Source: Irineochytrium annulatum (taxonomy: Eukaryota; Chytridiomycota; Chytridiomycetes; Chytridiales; Chytridiaceae). From it: a stretch of DNA of 18,017 bases. This document shows positions 1 to 9,335 of the stretch, piece after piece; position 1 is the stretch's first letter, and the number at the start of each line of letters is the position of its first letter. The translations under genes were made by a program, and so were the position numbers. Below the pieces are notes generated by a model. That model saw only the letters and a list, made by a program, of their open reading frames with translations, was not told the origin of the DNA and did not search any database. The stretch spans positions 1 through 18,017 of the forward strand of contig JADGJL010000565.1 of the NCBI GenBank assembly GCA_027600665.1, given 5' to 3'.

Positions 1-2682
1 GTCTCCAAGCCCCCGTCCCCGACCCCGCACTCGGCGTACCCGGTATCGGTCCCGAGTCTAATCCCGTACCCGCCGAGGCGGAATTCAGGGTCGGCGCTCG
101 ACCCGAAATCTGCATACGCGAGCCCATCCATCCTTCCTGTTCACGGCCCGTCCGCCGTCACCCACACCCCGCTGGCGTCCATCGTGGCGTCAATCCCTTG
201 GAAGCCGATCTTCCAGCGCCTCCCGGGCACCTGGCTCCTCCTCCTCCTCCCCTTCGCTGTCCTCGGGCCCGCGCACGCGCCCGTCGCTTACGCGCTCTAC
301 TACACCGTCTTGCACCTCCTCTTCTTCGCCAACAACTGCCGGTCCGCCTACGCGACCCGGATTGCTTTCAACGAGGCCAGGCTGACGTCAACGACCGACT
401 GGAGCGGGAAGTACGCGGAGGAGGCGGAGAAGTCTAAGATGGAATCGTCCTCGGCGTCGGCGGAAAGTGCGGAGGAAGGGCTGGTGAAGCCGCCGAGGGC
501 GAGGTTTGATCTGCCGTTTGACCACGTTGTGCATATCATCGTGCTGCCGAACTACAAGGAGGATATGGACACGCTCTGCGAGACCCTGGACGTGTTGGCG
601 TCGCACTCGAGGGCTGTGAGCCAGTACAAGGTGCGGCTATTACCTACAATTACTGATATTCAGTTGCATTATATGCTCATCTGCTTGTTTAGATCTGCTT
701 GGCGATGGAGGAGAGCGAGGCTGGGTGCGAGGACAAGGCCCGGACGTTGATGAAGCTTTACGGGGCATCGTTCTACGACCTCACGTACTCGGTCCACCCG
801 ATGAACCGGCCGGACGAGATCCGGGGCAAGTCTTCGAACGTCGCATGGGCCGTCTCCGATATGATCTCGCGATCAACTGGAGCGACCAACGACGGCGAGG
901 CTTTCCACGGGCACGAGATCGTCACCGTGATGGACGCCGACACGTGCTTCGCGGAGGACTACTTCACGTCCGTAACGTACCATTACGCGGTCGCGACGCC
1001 GGAGGAAAGGAAGGTTATGATGTTTGCGCCATCGACGGTGTTCGACAGGTTCGTTGTTTTGGACGTGGGCGAGGTGTGTATGATAGCTGACCTCGGAAAT
1101 ATATAGAAACGCCAACAACGTCCCCGTCTTCGTCCGAGTCACGGACATGTTCTGGTCCATCGGCGTGATCTCCAACCTTTACCGCTCCTCCCCGGTCAAG
1201 CTCCCCTGCTCGGCTTACTCCGTATCCGTCGATCTCGTAAACGCTGTCGGCTCGTGGGACGCTGGGCCGGAGGCCATCGGCGAGGACCTCCACATGTACC
1301 TTAAGTGCTTCTTCTGCACCGAGGGCAGGCTTATCGTCAAGCCTATCTTCTCCCCGGCATCCCAGTGCAACGTCGAGGGGGCCGGGGAGGCAGGGTGGCG
1401 GAGATGGGTCAGCTGCATCGGCGCGAGGTACACACAAGCGAAGCGACACCTTTGGGGCTCCCTCGACACGGGATACTCGCTTCGTCGCGCTCTGCTTGGC
1501 ATCGTGGCACCCGAGTACGACCGCGTCAACCCATCTGGCAAGGGTCCCACGACCACGGGTTCAAGGGCCTCGGTGGACCCCTTTCAGACGGGCCTCGACC
1601 TCGGCGCCCTCATGTCCCTCTTCCACCGCCTCCTCGAGGCCCACATCCTCATGGGTCACTTCTTCGTCCTTGTACTCGTCTCGGCCCTCACGATCCCGAT
1701 CGCCTCGGCGCTCTACGCACCCCTGGCCGCCATCCTCTGGTCCGCGATCTCAACGACGCCTGAGGTCCACCCGTACGTCGAGCTGGCCGTCGGCGCCGGC
1801 TTCTGGATAAAGCTTGCGTGCGTCATTCCCAACGTCATTACCTTCTACTACTACGAGCGGTATCACCGGTGGGTCGGGTTCGAGCGGTGGGCGCTGCAGG
1901 AGGACGCGGGTCAGGCGGCTGGCGTCGAGGCGGTTATGGTGGAGGAGGGCGAGCGCGCGCAGGCGAAGTCCATCATCGACCCGTTGCACCCGCAGCACCG
2001 TGGCGCTCACTCACGCGCGGCGACCTGCTCGGACAGGTCGGCTGGCGAGGCGGTGCTTCGGCTCGCGGGGCTGACGGTGGCGGCGGAGCACCGGGGGCTG
2101 CGGGTTCAGCACCTCGGTCGGAGACCGACCCTGGCTTCGGCCCGCCTTTGGCCGCTCTCGTGCCTGGACTGGGTGACGGTCCCCGTGTCCGGCCTGCTGT
2201 TTTACGTGGCGCCGCAGTTCGAGGCGCAGCTGACGCAGCTGTGGACCGACAAGCTTGTGTACAAGGTCGCGGCCAAGCCGGCGCTCCCCGGCGGTGGGGC
2301 GGCTGGCGTCGCGATGCGTGGGATCTTGGTGTCGGACGGGGACGTGAAGCGGGCGACGCTGTACACCGCTGGCGTTGTTGACAGCGTGGAGGAGATGCTG
2401 GAGGTGAAGGTCGGTGGGGTCGCGGCGGCGGCGGCCGCGTCGGTCGCGTGCAGGCCGGTCGGGGCGGTCGTGAAGTCGTCCGGCGGGGTCGCGTACGAGT
2501 TTGCGGGCCACACGCACACGCCGGCCGGGGTGAAGCTCGTCATAACCGGTGCGGAGTATGGGGACGCGGATACGAGGAGCTGCTCGAGCTCGAGGGGGGA
2601 TGAGGGATATTTTGAAGAAGAGGAGATCGCTGGCGAGCTGGCGCCGTTTGTCGGTGGAGACAAGGTTAGGGCGAGGTGTTAA
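1..2682 (+). CDS. Family 2 glycosyltransferase, multi-pass membrane protein (5' partial)
   Basis: Exons are 1-630, 693-1048 and 1107-2682, joined in phase across introns of 62 and 58 nt (first donor GTGCGG, weak; second GTTCGT), giving 853 residues. The frame is open to base 1 with no ATG before the homology, so the start lies outside. Visible parts: two hydrophobic segments (about residues 76-112), a GT2-like core starting at HIIVLPNYKED (178-188), a DAD metal/sugar-nucleotide motif (291-293), the acceptor-side GED motif (387-389) and QAKRHLW (439-445), which resembles the Q..RW signature of processive GT2 enzymes. Membrane segments follow at about 507-585 and 680-700, then a hydrophilic tail. 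The family transfers sugar from a nucleotide donor, often to a polysaccharide at the plasma membrane; substrate here is unknown. Residues 590-675 are poorly recognisable and could hide a mis-modelled exon. Confidence 0.82.
631..692 (+). other. Intron 1 seen in glycosyltransferase gene
   Basis: Phase-0 intron of 62 nt. The upstream frame ends at Tyr-Lys and the downstream frame resumes at Ile-Cys-Leu-Ala-Met, the expected second strand of a GT2 fold. The donor GTGCGG is non-optimal; the acceptor is TTTAG. Confidence 0.75.
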
Positions 2683-3169
2683 CGGTAGAAGGCTGCACTT
2701 CGGGGCCGGGTTATGCATATTTGTGATCCGTAGCTTTTCGTGTACTTGTTTGACTTTCCTTCTCGCGCTTCATTACCCGCAATTTTGTAGGTTTGTTGCA
2801 TGCATCAGCTTTCATATTTTCTTTTAGATCGTACACTGGCAGGAATGCTACTTTTTCCTTTCACCTTTTCATCTGTTTTATTTGCTTATACTCCAAATGC
2901 TCTTTTGATACATGAGCGCGCACTTGCTCACCTAAAGCTTCAGTTTCGAATTTTGCTTCACACTTTCGTCCCAGAATTTACAATACACCTGAGTTAACTA
3001 CAACTACGTTCGCTCTTGGTGATATCGCCTGCTGCTAAGACGGATGGTAATTCTCCTTGGTAAGTAAGGAGCTGGCAGATAATCGGACTTCAAATTGCGT
3101 TGTCAAACCTGGCGCAGGTCATTGCTGGTTGTCCACACCTCCGCCCATTGCACCCAGAGCATCGCGAAG
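2683..3169. other. Intergenic: 3' flank of glycosyltransferase and promoter side of NME7
   Basis: A 487-bp AT-richer stretch with pyrimidine runs. It presumably holds the 3' UTR and terminator of the glycosyltransferase gene and the promoter of the NME7 gene. I see no convincing TATA box, gene or repeat in it. Short open frames here show no recognisable protein signal. Confidence 0.5.
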
Positions 3170-4708
3170 ATGGATAGATTATGCTTTCTGGTTGGTTTTG
3201 ATCCCTTCGACATGTTCTCACGCATCGAAGGTCGACTGGTTCGACGGCCATGCGCAGCTCACGCGGCAATATCAGCTCTTCTTCTATCCGGTGGACAGCA
3301 CGATTGAGATGGTAGAACGGCTTTCCTCGGGAGAGTTCCGATCGATTAACATCCCGCCTCAGTACGATGTTAAACAGCGGCGGACGTTTCTAAAGCGCAC
3401 GAGTTCGCACTTGAGGCTCGAAGACCTGCACGTTGGTGCCGCCGTCAACGTGTATGCTCGGCAGCTTACTATCAGAAGTTACGGAGATGAATACACCTCG
3501 CGGAGTCTGGACAAGCAGATGGAGAGGTGTGACCTTTCTCCGTTTTAGCCTTGTGTGTTCAAACCGCATACGTCTTGCAGAGCTTTGGTGGTGATCAAAC
3601 CGAACTCGGTTGGGGGGAGTGGGGACTTTATCGACCTGCTTGTTCGGAATCAGTTCACGATCTGCCGGATGCGGATGGTTCGGTTCTCGCGAGAGTCGGC
3701 CGACGAACTAGTCTCTATCGCAGGCAGCGGGAAACCCGATTTCCAGTCAGTCCAAGCTGTGCATGAAAGGGCGTTACTTACTGTGTCATCAGAGATTTAT
3801 TTTCGTCGCTTAATGGACCGCGAGCCATCGCATTAGAGATAATGCGGACAGAAGCATTCGCTCAGCTGAAGAAGTTGAATGGTAGATTGGTGCATCCGAG
3901 AATCGCGTTTGCTTAAAGAAGTTCAGTCTCAACCAACGACGCAAAAAGCCCCTATTACATTTCGACATCGGCCTCGTCATCAAGATCCGTTTGTATTCCT
4001 TTTCCTTTCGTCACCCTGACATTTAACCAGGAGATCGCGGCAGTCTTTGACAAAATTCCACGGTCAGACAGGACTGCCATTTTCAGGGACACGACTCTCG
4101 CGATAATCCGCCCCCATGCAGTGCATTCAGGTATCTTTCTATTAACGGTTTCGTTTTCGGACAGTCTTCTCATGGCTGCTAAGGGTTGACGGGGAAGATC
4201 ATGAAGGCGATACAGGAGGGGGGCTTCGCAATAACGGATGCCGAAATGTTCAACCTTGAGCGGATAAATGCTGAGGAATTTTTGGAGGTGTACAAAGGAG
4301 TTGTCCCCGAATACCACGTACGAAGTTTGGTAATGGAAAGACATCTCACGTAATTTTTTTTGAAGCTGATGCTCGATCAATTGACGTCGGGGCCTCTGAT
4401 CGCACTGTATGTTCATAAATCCGCTATTGTAACTAAGCACATTGGTAGTGAAGTAGCCAGCGAAACACCCGACGCCGGCGGGACTGTTGCGGCGTTCCGT
4501 GAATTCGCTGGCCCGTCGGACCCGTCTCTCGGAAAGCATCTTCGGCCAAATTCCCTACGAGCCCGATTCGGAGTCGACAAGGTTAAGAACGCTATACACT
4601 GCACGGATCTTGCTGAGGATGGGACCTTGGAGGTAAAACTGTGATGAAGGCTGTCATACTGAGACTTTTTAGGTCCAATTCTTCTTTCGCATTATGGTGT
4701 CGATGTAG
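3170..4708 (+). CDS. NME7: NME7-type nucleoside diphosphate kinase (DM10 + two NDK domains), 11 exons
   Basis: Exons: 3170-3190, 3231-3311, 3363-3526, 3581-3745, 3793-3881, 3927-3988, 4031-4130, 4184-4317, 4366-4406, 4449-4632, 4673-4708. They join in phase to 1077 nt (358 residues; human NME7 is about 376). Residues 1-88 form a DM10 domain (WFDGHAQLTRQYQLFFYP, then RRTFLKR). NDK domain A follows (VVIKP, K95), then domain B (IIRPHAV at 219-225; EFLEVYKGVVPEYH; LRPNSLRARFG; NAIHC with His336) and the short EVQFFF tail. NME7 is known from axonemes and the gamma-tubulin ring complex, which suggests a flagellated life stage. Domain A lacks the segment that normally holds its catalytic His, and domain B has R221 at the usual active-site Lys. 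The first and last exons fit the family's exact ends. Exon 6 (3927-3988) is the least certain. Confidence 0.9.
3191..4672 (+). other. Ten very short introns of the NME7 gene
   Basis: Introns are 3191-3230, 3312-3362, 3527-3580, 3746-3792, 3882-3926, 3989-4030, 4131-4183, 4318-4365, 4407-4448 and 4633-4672 (40, 51, 54, 47, 45, 42, 53, 48, 42 and 40 nt). All are GT..AG. Good donors include GTCAGT and GTATGT; a clear branch-like CTGAC precedes the acceptor at 4030. Six are multiples of three, and those at 3312, 3989 and 4407 contain no in-frame stop. Confidence 0.8.
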
Positions 4709-4999
4709 TAACATGATTGCTGGTATGGTTGTATATACTAGAGTCCGCCGGTCCCACCCGTTGTACTTAACTACGGCTTGCACTTCCCTGGTTATTTTTT
4801 CTTTGCATTTGTACCGCAGTTACTTAGAAATAATAAATGGTAGATGCATCTTTTAAGAACTGTTGGACGCCATTTCTCGGTGCCCTTCTTCGTCTCTACA
4901 GCAACTCGACTTTTAATGTTATAAGAGGAGGGAGTACATAATAAGGAGCAGAAGGCAGAAACGAAGAAACGATGCACGGACAGCCGAGGACGTCCCGAG
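4709..4999. other. Convergent intergenic region between NME7 and S41 peptidase
   Basis: A 291-bp AT-rich stretch between two convergent genes. AATAAA at 4832-4837 lies about 125 bases after the NME7 stop and is a candidate poly(A) signal for that gene. I see no clear matching signal for the S41 gene on the other strand. Confidence 0.45.
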
Positions 5000-7900
5000 T
5001 CAGATAGCCATAAACGCGAATGCCATCAGCACGCCGACACCAACCGCCCACGAGCACCCACCCTCCGACCTCGTTGCCGCGTTTGAGGACCCCTTCGAGC
5101 CCGCTGCGACGCCCGCTGTCGCTGTCGCCACCGCGGTCGTGAAAGCCGACGGCCCATACTTCGGCCCCTGCGTCGGCATCACGTCCACCGCCGTCCCGTT
5201 TACCATCAAGCTCGCGACGCCATACCAGCCGGCCACGATATCGGTCGAGTCCGAGACGTATACTTTCCCGTCAGCGGGCTCGGGGATCCACTCCTCCGGC
5301 GTCGACACGTCCGACCGAGAGCTGCCGCCCGAGTAGCTCTCCCACCACAGCACCTGGCCAATCGCGGGCCCGGCGAAGGGCACGGGGATGCGAGCGGGCG
5401 TCGCGCCCTTCGCGGCGCCGCCGTCAGCAAGCTTCTTGACGATTGCGGTGCCGGTTGAGATCGTGTTCATGTCCACAACGGAACCTCCCTCGAACTGAGT
5501 CGGCTGGTACGGCGTCGCGCTGTAACCCCCGTAGACGTACGCCTTGATGCCGAGCCTGTCGCGCATCGACCGGACCGTCTCGGCGCACGTGGAGCCGCAG
5601 AAGCCGTTGCCGACGACAGCGACGTTTGCCGGCTGCCACCCTTTGCGAAGCTGGGGCATGGCGTCCATCCATTTGAAGAACGGGTCCACGCAGTCGATGT
5701 CGAACGCGCCAGAGAACTGTTCCGTGATGCCGTTGCGCGTGGACGGCTTCTGCGCCTTCAGGATATCGGCGAGCCCCGTGGTGGAGTCGTTGCTGCCGAC
5801 CGCGATGGCCTGGCCGTTGATCTGGAACATGTAAGAAGGGTCCACGCGCGCCGCCCGGTCCCCGTTGTTAATGAGCCACAAGTCGAAGTCAGACAGCCTG
5901 ATGTCGAACTGGACGAAGCTGGACGCCGGGAACATGTAACGGAGCAAGGCCTTGCCGGCGCAGATGATGCCGCCGCCGTTGCCCGACACATCCACGATCA
6001 GGTTCTTGACGCCGAGGTTCTCGAGCCTCGTGAGACCCCTCGCCATCCCGCCGAGCCAGCTCGTGAGGACATCCTCGTTCAAGTCCCCCGAGGGCTCGAA
6101 CGAGCTCAGGACGAAGATGCCGACCGTGCTGTTGTGGATCGTGTAGAACCCCGTCCAAGTGTCGCCGTACACCAGCGTCGGCGGGGGCCCACCGGACAGG
6201 ACTGGGGCCGTGGTGGTCTGTGTGTAGGTCTGGCTAGAACCGGCGCGAGCCGCCGTCGCAGCGGGCGGTGCGTGCTTCCGGGACGTGATGGGGCTCCCGG
6301 GCCTTAGCGCGGGAGTCGAGGAGGCTGTCGTCGCACCGGATGAGGTCCTGCCGTTGGCCTTCGCGGCGGGCTTTGGCCTCGGCGAGGGCATACCCGCGAG
6401 ACCTGGGAAGATGGGTACGCCCTCGGGCCTGACGAGCGATCGCCCGTGCAGCCTATTCGGGCTCTTTGTGGTCTTGTTCTCGAACGCGTAGACGGGCGGG
6501 ACCGCGCCGTAGGCCGCCGCGACGGTATAGAGCACATTCTGGGTACTCGTGGACTGCTGGTTGTGGTGCTCCGGCGCCTTGTAGACCGCGAATGACGTAG
6601 CGGCTGTCGCGGTGGGGTTAGCAGGGGCGTGAGCGTTGGCGTCGTGTTGCGGCTTTTGCGTTGATGCTGGGGCCGCGGTGGTGGCGTGGTCATGACCGTG
6701 CTTCTCGTCCTTGGGCTTCTGCAGGACTGAGGACGGTGAGGCGCTCGGAGAGTCTGGGTGCCCGTGCTTAGAGTCGTAAGAGCCGTGGCCGCTATGGCGG
6801 TGTTGATCATAGGAGTGCTGGTGATCATGTTGGTGTTGAGGGTGGTCATGTTTGTGCTTGTCGTGCTGATGAGTGGGTGCCGCGGCGACGGAAGCGCCAC
6901 CGTGCGTCGGGGTGCTATTGTGCTTCTGAGTAGAAGTCGCGGTACCAGGAGTACTGCCGTCTTTTAAGGAGCCGTATTGATGCTTCCGGGCGGATGACGC
7001 GACGGCAGAAGAAGTTGCGATGACCGATTTGGTGACGCTAGTAGACGTGCCGGACTTTACTTCATGCACGACCTTCACCGCCGCCGACGATACCGACGTC
7101 ACAACCGTCCCCGTCTTCTTGTCCTTACTCGCCGGAGGCGTCCCAAACCTCGCCCCCGTCACAACCTTCGTCACCGGCGGCGCCCCAGCATACCCAGGCT
7201 TTGAGTGCGTTGTGACACCCGTCGCGGCGACGGTCGTAGACGTGCTGGCGCTCGTCGAGGGCAAGTACTTCACCACCGCGGCCCCCTTCGCCGCGACCGA
7301 CGACGACACCGGCACAATCTGGATCCCGGGACTCCTGTACCCGTGCCAGTTCCTCGCCGCAGGGCTCCCCTGCGCCTCCCCTTTATGGTAAAGGTAGTCG
7401 AGCACGTTGTTCGCGTCGTGGCGGCTCCCGACGACGCCCCCCGAGCCCATGTTCCTGTTCGAGTGCTTCCCGTTGTGATGCGTCGAATGACTCCCCGAGT
7501 CCGGGCGACGACGGCCGGAAGCGTCTGGCCGCCTGTGGCCGCCGCTGTGCTTCTTATTGTGATGCCTCTGATGCTCCTGCGATCCCTTAGCGCCGGCGGA
7601 GGAGGCGGCGGCGTCCGCGGAGACGCAGTATGCGTTGTAGTAGTCGTTGCTCGTGACGGTTTGCCCGTCTAGGTACGGGTCCGTCAGGAGCGCGAGCCAC
7701 GGGACCGAGATCGTGACGTTGGTGGAGCCGTCCGGGCTCGTGAGGGTGTAGTTGCGGACGGGCTGTTGGTCAGCGAGGAAGGTGGAGGTGGAGTAGTAGG
7801 CGCCGTCGACGACCTGGAGAGAGCCGGCGACGTACTGCGTGCTGGCGAGGGAGTACATGAAGCGGGATTCGTCCGAGTGGCCCGTACCGATATAGTCGAC

Positions 7901-8773
7901 GCCGTAGCGTTGCATGGCGGTCTGCAGAATAAATTGCATGGGAATTCTCATCCTGATATCGTGCGAGGGGAGTACTCACGATTGTATCCAATCCGTCCAC
8001 GGCTATCACGGAGTAACCTTTATACGAGGTAGGATCGACGCCAAGGAGCTTCTTCCACTTGGCATTAAACGCAGTCGCGACGGCTCCCACGTTTTTCAGG
8101 ACGCTGTGGCCGGGCGAGAAAATAGTCGAGGCCGCTATCGAGTCCTTCAGGTAGACGACAGGAACGCGATCGCCTGGCGTGTACCGCGCGCCCATGACCC
8201 AGGGCTGCATGAACTGGATAACAGAGAAGCATTGCGCGTTCTGCTTGCAAAAGCTTCCAGTTGGAATGCGTTCCAAGTGAAAGAAAAAAGAAACTTAACG
8301 AACATAAACGGTGTGCGCGTCGTTTAGGTGGTTGAACGCCTTTGCGATGGCGCTCTGGACGGCGTACTCGGTCGTGAGTGTCGCGTCATTAGCGATCGCC
8401 TCCAGCGCCGTCACGATCGACATGCCGCTGAGGGTGGTGGCCAGGTTGATAGAGGGGTAGCTGAGGTGTCGCGTTTTAGCAATACGTCACAAAGTAAATG
8501 CATTTCCCGACAAATCAAACGTACATCTGGAGGTACGCGAGGAGGTTGTTTACGATGGACGACGCGAGCGTCTGTGTTGCTGGGAAGTGGTTGAAGCAGC
8601 TCATCACGTCCGAGCCGAGCATCGGGGCTGCGTACTGAATCTTGTTGCATGGGTCGGCTGTTGAAAGCGTTAGCTTCACGTCAATGCATGGTCGCCAGCA
8701 CAGAATGCGTACGTGCTGCCGCGCGGATGGGGACGGCAAGTGCCGCCCCCGCGACGAGAAGGGGGATGAGCAT
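5000..8773 (-). CDS. Secreted S41-family peptidase with long His-rich insert, probable GPI anchor
   Basis: Exons on the minus strand are 8773-8713, 8657-8525, 8460-8304, about 8243-7980, and 7921-5000, giving about 1178 residues. The acceptor near 8243 could instead be at 8241 (one codon shorter). The ATG at 8773 begins a signal peptide (MLIPLLVAGAALA). An N-terminal S41-type domain spans about residues 20-305. Residues 306-785 are a low-complexity Ser/Thr/Pro/His/Lys-rich insert with a His core at 556-595. The tail-protease core resumes at about 798: GVKNLIVDVSGNGGG (842-856), then a GFCGSTCA nucleophile-like motif with Ser982. The C-terminus (about 1155-1178) is small polar residues followed by a hydrophobic end, typical of a GPI signal. 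Family members are serine peptidases of the C-terminal-processing type; fungal ones are extracellular. Substrate unknown. Confidence 0.85.
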
Positions 8774-9335
8774 TGCTTGCACGCGTGGGAGGGATGCGCT
8801 CGGAGCTAACGCGTCGACACAGATACGAGGGTTGGACGCGCCTTACGATTAACGCTCGCGTTGGACAGGCAGGATGTCTCAGTCGCTCACGGTAGTGGAT
8901 TGGGCGAGCATTGTCCTCAGCGAGCCCAATCGCGGCATGGACGGCCGGCCTAAACCGCGATTGGAGCGGGACTCTACTCGGAAAACGTGGCAACTTGTTG
9001 GTTGAAGTCAAGAAAGCGAAGTGCCGAAACGTTTTTCTTCAACCATGTCCAAGCGATGCCGCAACGCCGAGTTCCGCTCGAAGTCGCTACGACGACGGCC
9101 TTAATTTGTGCCGCCATTGTCGAGCCGGGGAGCCGCGGGCCACAACGTCAAGGCGATCAGAAAATAAAATCGAGTTCAAGTCTGAAGTCCCAGTGGATCG
9201 TTGCTTGTAGTGTCGCTGTCAAATCCGTTCTCCTTTGCATCGGTTCCCGCCCGCGCCCACCTCGCGTCTCCCCCCGCCGCGCCCTGCTTGTTCCCACAGG
9301 ATAAAGTCCATCAGTTCCCCCCGAGACCGTCAGCA
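8774..9335. promoter_or_regulatory. Shared divergent promoter region between two protease genes
   Basis: A 562-bp region between the S41 start (8773, minus) and the subtilase start (9336, plus). It has no convincing gene of its own: the open frames here lack family resemblance and mostly lack ATG starts. It contains three CCAAT/ATTGG boxes (8899-8903, 8926-8930, 8960-8964) arranged in inverted repeats, and a C-rich tract at about 9245-9285 nearer the subtilase. Joint regulation of both genes is inference from the layout. Confidence 0.55.
8926..8964. repeat. 10-bp inverted repeat carrying opposed CCAAT boxes
   Basis: The left arm CCAATCGCGG (8926-8935) and right arm CCGCGATTGG (8955-8964) are exact reverse complements. 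The 19-base spacer contains the palindrome GGCCGGCC (8943-8950). An overlapping second inverted repeat, GATTGGGC (8898-8905) and GCCCAATC (8924-8931), reuses the middle CCAAT box. CCAAT is the core bound by the NF-Y/HAP complex in fungi; binding here is inferred. Confidence 0.7.

Noticed and set aside
2011..2718. 235-residue minus-strand open frame
   Set aside because: Arg/Pro-rich shadow of the GC-rich glycosyltransferase exon; no family features.
3955..4539. 194-residue minus-strand open frame
   Set aside because: It is antisense to NME7 exons 6-10, which show strong family matches; the minus frame has no recognisable motif.
3170..4708. Reading the NME7 locus as a decayed pseudogene
   Set aside because: At first the frames look broken, but 11 exons with GT..AG introns restore one continuous 358-residue protein with correct ends, so decay is not needed apart from the domain A deletion.
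8911..9304. Two overlapping plus-strand frames in the protease intergenic region
   Set aside because: No family resemblance, low-quality composition, and they lie over the CCAAT element and probable promoter.
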